Part shown: piece by piece, positions 31,181 to 45,037 of the stretch
How the letters are laid out: each line of letters starts with the position of its first letter
Numbering within the stretch: position 1 is the first letter of the stretch
Assembly: GCA_019915015.1 (NCBI GenBank)
Contig: JAHBBC010000015.1
Coordinates: forward strand, 434,001-498,000
Direction: 5' to 3'
Source of the DNA: Auriscalpium vulgare
Taxonomy: Eukaryota; Basidiomycota; Agaricomycetes; Russulales; Auriscalpiaceae
DNA: 64,000 bases
Made by a program: the position numbers and the translations under genes
The notes under the pieces: generated by a model
Seen by the model: the letters and a program-made list of their open reading frames with translations, nothing else
What the model was told of the DNA's origin: nothing
Database searches by the model: none

Positions 31181-31973
31181 GCTCGTAAGTACAATGTACA
31201 AACAATGGCGCAAGGCGCATTCAAAGCAATGCGTTGCGCACTAGACATACAGTAACATTTACTGGGCGTATGACATTGCATATATTGCATAAGCATATCG
31301 ACGCCGATAGTTGAAGTAGCTACTAGCCACCACGCCTGGCTCCCCACCGCTTTACTATCTAGAAACTCTTTCGGCAACTCATCCACGGGACAAGATAATT
31401 GCACAGTTACTAGTTACTAGTGACTCTTTGCCTAAATCCTTCCTAAAGTACTGCTCCGTCCGGTGCACTCGAGTCAACCTGGATTCAGTTGTTGGATTCA
31501 GTTGTTCAAACGAGTCGACCAGGGGGAAGAGCTGTTTGCAGCCGTGTAAGGATCCCTCGCAGTACTAGAAAATAACAACAGAAAGCTCACTGTATACATC
31601 TTGGCGAGCAGAAGCCCGGCGCTGATCCGTGGCGTTAAGCCTGCCGGCGCAGCATGCACCACAGCATGGCAGCGATGCTCTATTGTGCGGTCACTCTGGC
31701 AGATGAAACGTTGCGCGAGGGCCAAGTAGCAGTTGCCAGGCCTGCTTGTGGGTTATTCCAAGGTTTGACGCAAACTCGGGGGGAAGATCTAGTCATATTT
31801 ATTCCAGTACACCGCGACGCCCGCGTAAGACCTTGACCAAGATTGAATGGTATGCAATTATTTAGATGCGCATGAGATTAAGAACGATGAAACTGCGCAA
31901 ATAATGTCAACAGGAGTCTCGGCGGAGCGAGCAAGACTTCTCCTACCTTGAGAAATCAAATGGTTAAGAAGAG
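31181..31973. other. Gene-free gap with a 13-bp direct repeat
   Basis: About 790 bases between U6 and the 3' end of the RdRP gene. GGATTCAGTTGTT is duplicated head to tail at 31481-31506. No gene seen. Confidence 0.5.
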
Positions 31974-34900
31974 CTACCGGATACTATTCCGGATTGTGAA
32001 CCGATCGTAGTATGAGCTGGTGATTGGCTTCCAACTCCCCAAAGCGCGGGCCTTGATAGCTCCAAGCTCGCGCATGGCCACATCGAACGGGAACCGACTC
32101 CATCTCTGCTGCCAGTCGTGGTAGTACGCATATGATGCGCGCACACGAAGCACTTCTTCCTGGCTGAAGTACACGCACTGGGCCTCCGCTGGCACGCTGG
32201 CAAACTTGCGCGATTCCTGGCGTAGAATGTCTTGCCGGGTCTCGATGCGCATCGTTGTGAAATGCACGGCGGCCTCCTCCTTGCGCTGTTTCACCTCACG
32301 CCGCACCTGCTCTACGTGTTCGGTAATGATCTTGAGTTCTGCCTCCATCGGCTCGCCGATTTTCTTTGCGCGTGCGGCAGCGAGCTTCCACGGCATCACA
32401 AGGTCCATATCCATAGTGGCATTCTCTTGAAATCCCTTGAATAAGGTTTGAATTGTCGCGAGATGAACATCCGATTCATCGCGGATGTAGTTCAGCAGCA
32501 CGTCCATCACAAATTTACCCAAGGCCTTTGGTCGTTGAAAAATTCGTCCTGCTTCGGGCAATAACTTCTTTTGGCCCAGCCCTTCAAGCAGTCCCGAGTT
32601 ATGGCGCTTCCAAGTCGCCTGGCCACTATGGGTACCATTATCTTGCTTGTACACTTCCGGTTTGACATTGAGACCGGTCTTCGCTCCATCAAGGATCGTG
32701 CAGAACCTATGCTCGATATCAGCACCTTCGAGGATCAAGGGCATGAAGCATCGTGAAGACCTACATATACGCGAGGCGGATTGTCTCTTTGTGATCGTAT
32801 CCCATCCTATATATGGCGTTGTCGTGCATCGACGAGTATGCGCCGACCAGGAACGGCTCACGAAGCGGCTCCATCAATACTTGCTGAAGCTTGCGCGTGC
32901 GTTCGACCTCTGACATGTCAGCGGCACATGCGAGAAATTCGGCGACGGTTTCATTTTTGAACTCGAAGTCTGCGTCTAGGTCGGCCGGCGGAGTGGCATA
33001 TTTGACGTCGGCGTTCTTGAAAGCAGCTACGATCGCGGGGTCCCAGATAACCTCTACCCTGTCTCCGTCATAGTCACCTGATGCAAGGCCATCAACACGC
33101 CGCTTTATGGTATGGAGAAATATAGAGACAAACCTCCAGCTAGCAAGCTCGCAAGGCTCCGCGAACCTTGGGTAGAGAACACAATGACATTCGAGTAGGC
33201 ATCGAGCTCTGGCGCGAAGACAGCTTTCACCTTCAGAGAGACGTCAGTACAACAACGAAGTGCGAAACAAATGTGCGCTACATACTTTCTGAACGTCTGT
33301 AGGAAGCTTGCACGGATTTCTTGTGACCTTCAATAACGAATAAGGCGCTGTCGTGGAGTGTTGATAAGACACGTACCAGTACGTCGCATGTCAGTTTGTC
33401 AGAGTATTGCCCATCGGGCATTCTGAAGTTATGTGACGATGTTTTCACATGGATTTCACCTTCTTTCAGCACCCCACATGGATCTACAGAGAGCATTAGT
33501 GACAGTTCCAGATACAGTCCCGTCCGGATTCCATACCTGGGACGACGATACCCGAACAGGCCATCGGGATCATGATCCTGCACTTGGACGCCTGCGACTT
33601 CACAGCTTTCTTGGCAACTTCATGGTGCTTAGCAGCAAGAACCGGACAGCTCTCGGGCTCAAATCCGGCGTCCAGCATGGCGCAGACCGTCTCTTCGAGC
33701 GACGATGGACACCCGCTGACTTCGTCTCCCCACCACGCAGCCGAACGTTCGATAGTCCTCTTTTCTGCGCTGCGCTCCCCGCCGATGGTGATGCCCTCCT
33801 GATCCTCCTCCTCCCCATCGCTGTCATTCTGCTCCCGATCGTACGAGCGCAGACCCCGCACGCGGGCGGTTCCAGCGGCTTCTCGTGCCATGCGAGCGGC
33901 CAGGACGCCGCCCTCCTTGGCGACTACTGCCCACAGCCGGCGGAGTCCGTCATCGCCATCCCAATTGGTCAGTCCTTCCACAGTTTCTTCCAGTGACAGC
34001 TTCAGCAAATTCTTGAACACCTCGTGCGGGACGCCGTTCTCAGCGAGATTGATGAGTGCTTCTTTCGACAGACGGACGGGAGTTTGCAAACGCGATGCGC
34101 GAAGGACGTCGATGGTGAGTTGTGCTGGGTCGTCAACGCCGTTAGGGTACTCAATCTTGATCTGAGAAGGCCGAAGCCAGATACAGGGTTCTGTCATCTC
34201 GTTCTCTTCTGTCCCGGGATGGCGCAGAAGGACGCCCTGACGACGAGAGCATAAGCGACCGCCAACAAGCTTAAATGAACAAGCACCTTTGCACCCTTGA
34301 TACGAAACTGGAAGGCCGTGGGGATCTGATCCCACAAATCTTTTTTGAGGAGGGCAAATAGCGCTTTCGAGTTGACGAGGCCGCAGCCATCCGTCATTTC
34401 CATCTCGCTGGGTACTTTTCCGCATCCCTTCCAGTCTGTCGAGTCTGATCTCAAGGTAAGCGATGGGATGGTCAAGGCCTGTGCAGGAAATGAAGCTTAC
34501 ATATCTCTGGTATTGACCTGATATTTTCGGAAGCAACGAGTACACCAGGAATAGAATTTGACAATCCAAGAGCATTACGTGCGGCCCATTTGGCGAGAGA
34601 CTGACGGATTGAGATCAGCCCGGTGATGAAAAGACTCGGAAATGAGTGAATACCTGGCCTGGCTTCCCTTCGAGTGGGTTATGCCACGAGAGGAAATCAA
34701 TAACCGACATTCGAAGGGCAGTCCTAGGTCCCTGTTCGACCATCGCACGACTCCCACCCACGTACTTCTCATTCGTCGCCATCAGAAAGACGTTCCTCTC
34801 CTTGTTCGCATAGAAAAAGCGGTACACACGGCTGCCCAGAACGAAGGGCCGCAAGAGTAGCTCCTCTAGTTTCGAAAAGTGCTTGGTGCCTAGGGCGTCC

Positions 34901-35863
34901 TTCCCGACGCGAACACGGATCACCGAGTCCGACCCAAACCGCCGTGTGAATCGCGAAGACGAACCCAGCTCTGGCTGGTCGAGAGTAAGGCGCAGGTTTG
35001 AGTCTGCGACGGATATCTTCATGGAGAATTGCGCCTTCCCGCCGTACCAGTCTTCTTCCGAGACACCTCCCTCGACGCCGAGGCAGCCGAATGGCGAAAG
35101 CCTGAAAGCAAGAAGCTCCTTGTCAAGTTCTGACCATGGCGCCTGTGGGGCAAATGATGTGAGATCCCAAATTTATTAGAGTTAGGCGCGCGACGCACCC
35201 GGGCCTTGAGTTCGTTCGACAGGCGCCGCGTCGTAGAGAGCGGCACGTTGGAGACGAAGTAGTCCTCCAGCCCGGGCGCAATGCTTGCGTTCGGCGACCG
35301 TGGAGTCTCCTTGGTTATTTCAACGAGCTTGTCGATCTTCTCGAGCGGGAAGCCCCAGTCAATCTTTCCTGCCGTCACCAGGCGCATGATCTCCCACTGG
35401 ATGGGCCAGGGCAGGTCGCGCTTGTCGATCCATCGGGTCACGTTGTCGTCGTATGCCTGGCGCCATCAAAAGGATCAGAACGACGTTGGCCGGGCTCGAG
35501 AAACAGAGGACGTACAACAATGTAGGGCTGGGAGCTAATCGGAATTGCTTCCGTTGCTGAGCCCGGCGTGAGCGTCAGTGACTCGAACGAACTCGCGTGG
35601 GACCCCGACGCTGCCTCGGCCCCGCCTGCCAATTTGTCGGACAGTCGGATTCGTTTATAAGGGCGAGGCGACGACGGGGACGCCTCCCGCTTGCCAAGGA
35701 CCTGTGTTGAGCCCTCGAACGGCTCGGGCGCAACGGGCACGGCGTCGCGTTCGGGCGTCTCATGGTATTGCTGGACAGCGATTTGGAAATCCTCGTCCCC
35801 GTCGTACTGTGTCGAACACTGAGTCGAATATCCGCCATCGGATTCATGGGTCGGCGTGTCCAT
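31974..35863 (-). CDS. RNA-dependent RNA polymerase (RNA silencing)
   Basis: Eleven exons on the minus strand: 35516-35863, 35199-35456, 34654-35142, 34501-34600, 34287-34444, 33537-34236, 33377-33483, 33286-33327, 33134-33230, 32765-33077 and 31974-32706. They give 1114 residues and all phases close. Eukaryotic RdRPs copy aberrant or target RNA into double-stranded RNA for Dicer in quelling, transposon control and small-RNA amplification. Seen: disordered N-terminus, IDWGFPLEKIDKL, RVYRFFYANKERNVFLMAT, the pre-catalytic TDGCGLVNSKAL, QFRIKGAKGVLLRHPG, CRIMIPMACSGIVVPDPCGV, KLTCDVLVTRNPCKLPTDVQ, and the catalytic motif LLAGGDYDGDRVEVIWDP with the three Asp at residues 768-772. LAYMFCTILDGAKTGL follows. 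The C-terminal exon ends WQQRWSRFPFDVAMREL, usual for the family. No stop or frameshift, so it should be active. RNA virus polymerases are unrelated to this double-psi barrel enzyme. Confidence 0.96.
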
Positions 35864-36088
35864 TCAGGGAGGAAGGGGCGGAGGGCAGGTAGGCGACACG
35901 CCGCTAGGCGCTAGCCGAGCTGAACGTTGCCTCTTTGCTCGTGACCGTGTTGTCCCACGACTTTGCAGAGGTCAAAGTTGACCTACCCTGCAAAAGTATT
36001 TACTTCGCCGCTACTTTCCCTACACCGCACTTCTAGTAATCCGTACAAACTGCTAACACAATGAGGCACAAATATCACGAAGATCTTG

Positions 36089-38779
<2,691 letters not shown>

Positions 38780-38993
38780 ACGATGATTCGCAGAGAACAC
38801 GAGTGGCAGCGACCAGCACCGACGTCGGACGTGGTCGAGGGGAAAGACGGCGCCAGCGCGACAAGCGCGTACCGACGCGTATCGGCGTCGCCTTTCTACT
38901 AATGCAGGATCGGACAGACTATTATTGTAGCTGAGGTGTGCGAATGATAATTTACATGCGGTGGAGGTATGGATTATTGCGATCTAAGGCAGT

Positions 38994-41900
38994 CTACGAG
39001 ATGTGAGGGACAACTTCTGCACATCGTTGGCACAAGAGGTCGTCTTCGGGCCGATTGTACGTCCAGCATCTCGGGCATTTTTCTTGAGCAGCTGGTCGGA
39101 CACGAATCCCCACTTCATCGTCCCATCCTGAAACCTACGTTAGCCAAACGGGGGTCTTGAGGTGCAAGGAACTGACCTGGTACGCTCACGGACCCGGTGT
39201 AACACCACGCAGGGGACATGGATGCGAGAGCACCGTCCCCATCGACGACACTTGCATCCGAAACGATCAACAGGGTCCTGATGAATTGCTCTGCACCGAG
39301 CTTGTAAGAAACAATATACGACTAAGAGCACGGGGCTTACCTTCTCGTATCAAAAGGTTCGACAGACGACCAGCGGCTTCTGACGGCAGGATGATATCCA
39401 CTTCAGCTTCCAAAGAACTGCTCAACTGCCTGCGCGCAGACATCAGCTTGCGACATCCCCAATGCTGACGTGACGTACTTAGCAGTCCTTGCGTCTTCAA
39501 GCAAAGAAAGCACAGCGCTCCGAACCCCATGAAGCGCAAAAAATTCTTCCTCTACCATTGGATTCCGCCACTGCGGACCCTGCAAGGCGCGACTTTGAGC
39601 ACGCCGGCGCAATTCATGAGATGTTAATGAGAAGAACGAACCAGAGGCGTCCAAACTTCCGAAAAGACCGACGGTCCGGTTGCGAGATCATTGCCTGCAC
39701 GAGCGGCATGAACTTCTTCTGCTAGATGAGGAAGGATTGGCGCCATGACATGAACGATGGTATCCAGCACCTGCCGCCCTCAGGGTCAGCGTATCAGGGT
39801 GCGAACGTCATGCAGAATATACGCACATGCTGCAGGACTGTCACTGTCGCACGGCGGCTTAGACTGCCGACGTCGTTCGCGTATAGATTGTCCTTGTTCA
39901 TATCAAAGTAGGCGGCAAGGGTGGTGTTCGTGAAATTTGTCAGTCCATTGACGACTGAAGTCACCCATCGAGTCAGTTCCGGTATATGGTATGCGAGGTG
40001 GAAACAAACCTTTCGGGAAGTTGTACGTAGCATAGCCGTCTAGCGCGGTTTGCTCTAGCTCGTACAGATGATGCATGACATACTTGTCAGCCTGAGGCGT
40101 TGCCCTTCTCAGCATGTCACCTTGGATTCACGGAATTCAGACGCACTATGGTGAGCTGATCTGCAGGTACAGCAGCGTGCGGCGGCGAGTTGCCAATATT
40201 CCCCAAGATGAAGCGCGCTGAATTGCGGATCTTCCGCAGCGACTCCGCAGTTTGTGCTAGGATCTTCGGGCCCAGAGACATGTCGCGCCAATACTCGACC
40301 GTCGCAGCCCAGAGGCGCAGCACGTCTGCTCCATACGCGGGTTCCTTTTTCTTGTCCTACACCAACTCCGATGAGCCATGTCGAGAACACAATGCTCGAA
40401 TGAGCCCACCTTGCCACCCTTCAGGATTGTCATGGGGCTTATGATGTTCCCCAACGACTTGCTCATTTTTTTCCCATCCTTGTCAAGGACCATCCCATGC
40501 GTCAACAGCGCACCATACGGCGCCTTCGCCGGCCCAGCAGCCGACGCAGAGCCGACGGCGGTCAGCAGCTGGCTCTGGAACCAGCCTCGATGCTGATCGG
40601 ATCCTTCCAGACAAACATCTGCCCTTGGCAGCCCTGCACTCCGCTCCTCCAGCAACGCCCACGACGACCCGCTGTCGAACCACACGTCCATTGTGTCGGT
40701 GCCTTTCTGCCAGCCCCCTTCCCCATGCAGTGCCGGCGGGAGGAAGTCCTCGACGGGTCCCGTCCACCAGTGAGCAACACCTTTCTCTTGCAGGATGGGC
40801 AGGATGTGGTTGAGTGTGTCGCTATCTAGAAGCGCCCGATCTGTGGCGGGATGATAGAGGTAAGGTATCGGTACGCCCCAAACGCGTTGGCGGGAGATAC
40901 ACCATTCAGAGCGGCCCTTGATGAATGATTCGAGCCGATTGCGCGCTACGAAACCCCAGTCAAGTTGTACGCGACGAATGAGGACGGCGGTGCGCACATA
41001 TGTCAGGATAGAACTGCACGCTCTGAATAGCGGCGATTGCGTCGTCTTTGATGTTGTCCAAATTGGCGAACCACTGTGACGTCGCGCTGTTCAAACGTTC
41101 ATATGGTGGAAAGTATATAGTCAGGGAGTGCACTAACGTGACTATGATGGGCTTGTCCGTCTTCCAATCATACGGATACCGATGCTTGATACGCTGTCGT
41201 TTAACGAGAACGCCCATGTCGATGAGAAGCTCGGAGACAGCACGGGACCCTTCATCCAGAACCGCCTTTCCGATCAGCCTTTGCCCAGCCTCGCTGCCTA
41301 CCGCATCAACAACCTTGTTCGTGAACGCGCCATCTGCACCGACATGACACACGATGCTGTTCTGCGAGCTGATCAAGCCCAAGCTGCGGAAGACGTTGTA
41401 GTCTTCGACGCCATGCGCGGGTGCGCAGTGGACCAGACCCGTCCCTGATTCGTTGGTGACGTGCGTAGACGGGATGACTGGCAGGGACTGGGATGGAGCA
41501 TCCCCGGTAAGGGAGGAGAAGAGCGGTCGGTAGGATGCACCGGAAAGGTCGGATCCTGTGAAAGAGAACGTTGTATGTATGCGACGAGTGTAGGGTGCTT
41601 TTCCGCACCTTGGATCTCGCCGAGTATCTCCACTTCACCAATGACCTGTCGGAGAGATTCGAGACGCTCCACGGCGACGATGAAAACGCTATCATCGGGC
41701 TTGTCTAATTGGCGCACCAGTGCGTATGCCATTTCAGGATGGACAGCGATGCCCTTGTTGATCCCAGTCAGACCGCAGCGAGTTTCGAAAATGAAACACT
41801 TACCATGTTGGCGGTCAGACTCCAGGGTGTCGTTGTCCAAGCGAGCAGCCGAACTCTCTTCTGGTCTGCAATCAACGCACGAAGGGGCACGGACGTGCCA

Positions 41901-43003
41901 TCGGCTGACATGGCCAAGTCGAATGCGATATACACAGAATGTGAGACATGATCGTCCTTGTAGACCAGCTCGGCTTCGGCTAAGGCAGAACGAGAGGACG
42001 GCGAGTAGTGGACAGGTCGATAGTGGCGGTATATCAGACCTATTGTTCCTAGGTCAGTATATGCGCGATTGAGAATCAAGTAGTCATACCGCGTTCCACC
42101 ATATTTTGAAATACGCGAAGCTGCCGCATCTCGTAGTCGTGGTCTATGGAGTTCAGACAGGTCGGGCGGACGACATAAAGTAAGACACGCACCTAGTGTG
42201 CGGTATGTCCCCTCCTCATTGTCCCAGTCCGCCATGATCCCAAGTTCGCGGAACATTTGCTTCTGACCTTGTACAGCGCTAGCGGCGGTGTCATTTGCCA
42301 ACGACCTAATTTCGGCGGCAGACAGAGAGCCATGGTCCTGTTCTGCGACCGTCAGGAGCTGTACTGTGACGCGAGCAGCAAGTACCACGAACATGTCCTT
42401 GCAATGCCTTATTCTCGATAGGCAGACCGTGACAATCCCACCCAGGGACGTAGCTACAACTTTGTCAGCGATTCGTAGAAGGAAAGCCCGGTGCAACGTA
42501 CTGAACACGATGCCCCAAAGAGAGATGATAACGATTGATGATATCCTTCAGTATCTTATTCAGGGCATGTCCTGTTAAAGTAGCGTCAGAAATAACCGGT
42601 GCGAATGTGGTGTGGACGTCTCGGTACCCATATGTAGATCGCCATTGGCATACGGGGGTCCATCATGCAAGACAAATGGAAGGCCCGTTGCACTGTCGCG
42701 CTAACAACGTTCAGTTCAGCACCAAGTGGAGTCGCATACAGTAATAGTGCTCACCTGCCACTTGTACAAGTCATCACATGTCTTCCTCCTCACCATGGCT
42801 TCGGTTTTCGACGCGTCGGTCCATTGCGGGAACGTAGTGCGTGGCAGTAGAACGGTTTTGGAGAATCTCTTGTTCTGCTCGGCGTCGGCACTCGATGCAC
42901 GACGGCCCAGCGCGGAGGAGAAAAGCCGTCTGGCACATGGTCCCCGGGCCGTGAGCAGGTCGAATGCAGCGGATGCATGCAGAAGTACAGGCCGGCTGTG
43001 CAT
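38994..43003 (-). CDS. ISM1: Mitochondrial isoleucyl-tRNA synthetase
   Basis: Nineteen exons on the minus strand, 1023 residues. Exons: 42755-43003, 42628-42700, 42502-42571, 42389-42453, 42193-42342, 42090-42143, 41804-42039, 41609-41753, 41138-41555, 40998-41086, 40410-40945, 40147-40356, 40010-40091, 39827-39954, 39642-39770, 39479-39579, 39341-39429, 39177-39290 and 38994-39127. The start [20 protein letters not shown] is a mitochondrial presequence; I chose it because the upstream in-frame codons lack ATG. Seen: the class I motif [38 protein letters not shown], the bacterial-type [68 protein letters not shown] (KMSKS near residue 676), [16 protein letters not shown] and the C-terminal zinc knuckle CPRCWTYN...CQRC. 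The CP1 editing domain lies between about 200 and 420. The short fourth intron (42343-42388) is the least certain join. It lies directly downstream, head to tail, of the region upstream of ProRS. Confidence 0.94.
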
Positions 43004-43669
43004 AAAGGTCCACTGGCAGGAGCCAGAGTACAATCCCCACTAACTCTTGGCGAGTCGGAGAAAGAAGTATATGGTCTGGCCTCTGCGCTGAGTCCCTCAG
43101 ACGGCCAACACGACTCGGACTCGAGTAAGAGGCAGATTCTTATGTCAGCAGCCCCGTGACCGTGACCTTGCCAGTTCCGCGCCTCGGTCGACAACGCGAC
43201 TCCCGGGTGTTTGTGTTGACAGCAAGGAGTATTATTCGTATAAGGGTCTTTCTATACAATACACAATGCAATTTACAACGAATGTAGAGCTAACTGCAGG
43301 AGTTGACGCTCTGCGCACAAGACGCAGGGCTACGAGCTCGAGCTGGTTGTCGATCCTTAGGACCTTATGTTATGCAGCCCAGCGTAAGGGCAAACCGCAG
43401 CTTTGAAAGGACGGACCCAGCTGTGATTTGAGCGCAGTCAAGTTGCCCAGAAACAAACTAAAGAACGCAATCACTCACCGAACTTTAAGCGAGAAGACAC
43501 ACGATACTAATCAAGGGATCGATTTCCTGGTTCTGTCGCGTGCACGGCGTTCTCTGCGCCACGGCGTTCTTGGTCCAATCCGTCGAGAACTGCTTGGCTG
43601 CGTTGCAGAGAGCGTTCGATGGTCCTAGTGGTACATGATGAGCATGGTCCCTCGAACACGCGGAAAAGC
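43004..43669. other. Promoter-side gap, 0.67 kb
   Basis: The region upstream of the mitochondrial IleRS and downstream of the heptad-repeat gene. No gene or clear motif seen. Confidence 0.45.
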
Positions 43670-44708
43670 TCACCCTGCGATCAAAGTGAGGTAGCTAGCA
43701 TTTGCAAACTCCTCCACTGTTCCCAGGTCAAGATCAAAATTTGCGACAGGAATAAATCGGAAGCGGGGGTCTTTATCTTCCAGTAGCATCGCGATCCCGA
43801 CCTGAAGACTGTCTAGAAGGACGTTGTCCGCGACGGGGACGATAGTAGAGTCCATCTGTGAGGCTGAGTCCACTTCGGCAGCGTGTTGTTCACCATCGTC
43901 TTCATTACCGGCCAACGTGATGGAGTCAGCAGTCGATGAAATGGAGCCACAGCCGGACGCGATGGAGTCACCGCCCGACGTCATGGAGTCCCCGCCCGAC
44001 GCCATGGACTCACCGTCTAACGCAATGGAGTTGCCATCTATTGCGAGGAAGTCGCCGTCTAACTCGATGGAGTTGCCGACGATGGAGTTAACGGCGTGAG
44101 TCCTGCCAACGCATAGTATCTTCGTCGGTGTAGGTCATGCCCTTGATGTACTGCCAGCGCCTCGTTATCATGGGCGACGACCTCTGGTCGACTATCCCTT
44201 TGGCTGTCGGGATTCGGAATGTAAAGCTGTCCAAGGAATGGAGATACAAGTTGTCCCACGGTAGGGGAGGAGATGGTGTGACGGCGGGCCGGCCATCTGG
44301 GTGCGTAGCAGGATGCACAGCAACGCACATCCGTTCATCAATGCAAAACTCCTCGTGCGGTGTGGGAAGGCCTTGGCTCAGGATGTAGCAGGAGCATAGA
44401 TGATATCTCCGAGTCGGCATTGTCATGAGCATCACCTGCAACAGACGTCAACCAAATTTGTACAGCAGTAGGACAGGTCTTACCCGAGTGACATATTCCA
44501 CATATTCCCTCAAAGGTAAAGCAAGGGCCGCCTCGAATGCAGCAGGGTCCTCTAGTATCTCAATGGTGGCGACAGGATCCAGTGTGAAGACGACGAAGGC
44601 CCCGTATGCAGGCGTGCACATAGATCTTCGTCGTAAAGGCAATTCTAGATCTTTGGGTTTCCTGACTGCTTCAATAGCCGCATTCATAATAGCGGCAAAG
44701 TCTGGCAT
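43670..44708 (-). CDS. Basidiomycete protein with heptapeptide repeats
   Basis: Three exons on the minus strand (44484-44708, 44152-44435, 43670-44102), 313 residues with closed phases. It begins MPDFAAIMNAAIEAVRKPKD. Part 1 contains YGAFVVFTLDPVATIEILED and LPLREYVEYVTR; part 2 HPATHPDGRPAVTPSPPLPW; then a stretch of about nine degenerate seven-residue repeats (GNSIELD, GDFLAID, GNSIALD, GESMASG, GDSMTSG, GDSIASG and so on); and finally RFRFIPVANFDLDLGTVEEF before the stop. I do not recognise the family. No signal peptide or membrane helix. The repeats are Asp/Gly/Ser-rich with a hydrophobic residue at a fixed position, which is compatible with a beta-roll or a flexible acidic linker (inference). 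A broken paralogue lies at 23929-24947. The paralogue's longer coiled-coil-like tail suggests this copy may be truncated at its C-terminus. Confidence 0.78.
43930..44092 (-). repeat. 21-bp degenerate tandem repeat (heptapeptides)
   Basis: About eight 21-base units in the last exon of the gene at 43670-44708, each reading as Gly-(Asn/Asp/Glu)-Ser-(Ile/Met)-x-x-(Gly/Asp) on the minus strand. On the plus strand the units appear as GATGGAGT-containing blocks. Absent from the broken paralogue at 24 kb. Confidence 0.75.
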
Positions 44709-45037
44709 CGCGGACCCAAGTAGATGAGGCGTTGGAGGAGGGGGGAAGGGGTAGAGACTGCCAGTGTCACGGTGTGCCGCTGGGTGCGGCCCAGATGATG
44801 TTCCCACGGTAGAAGCAAGCCCATTGAGAACCAACCTCCTACATGCAAATTTCTACCCAATCCGTAGCGTAGAAAAGAATATGATGCTCAGTGAACTGCG
44901 TATGCAGACAAGTACTGGATGATTACCGCAATCCAGTGTACGTCCAATCCGTAACTCAATGTGAGATCTATACAGTAGTACCGCTACAGCAAATGCTCAG
45001 ACTACTAGAGATACATTACATGACATTCCACGCAAGA
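44709..45037. other. Short gap
   Basis: About 330 bases upstream of the heptad-repeat gene, also holding the 3' flank of the TPR gene. The frame of the heptad-repeat gene stays open upstream of its chosen start to 44834. Nothing else seen. Confidence 0.4.
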
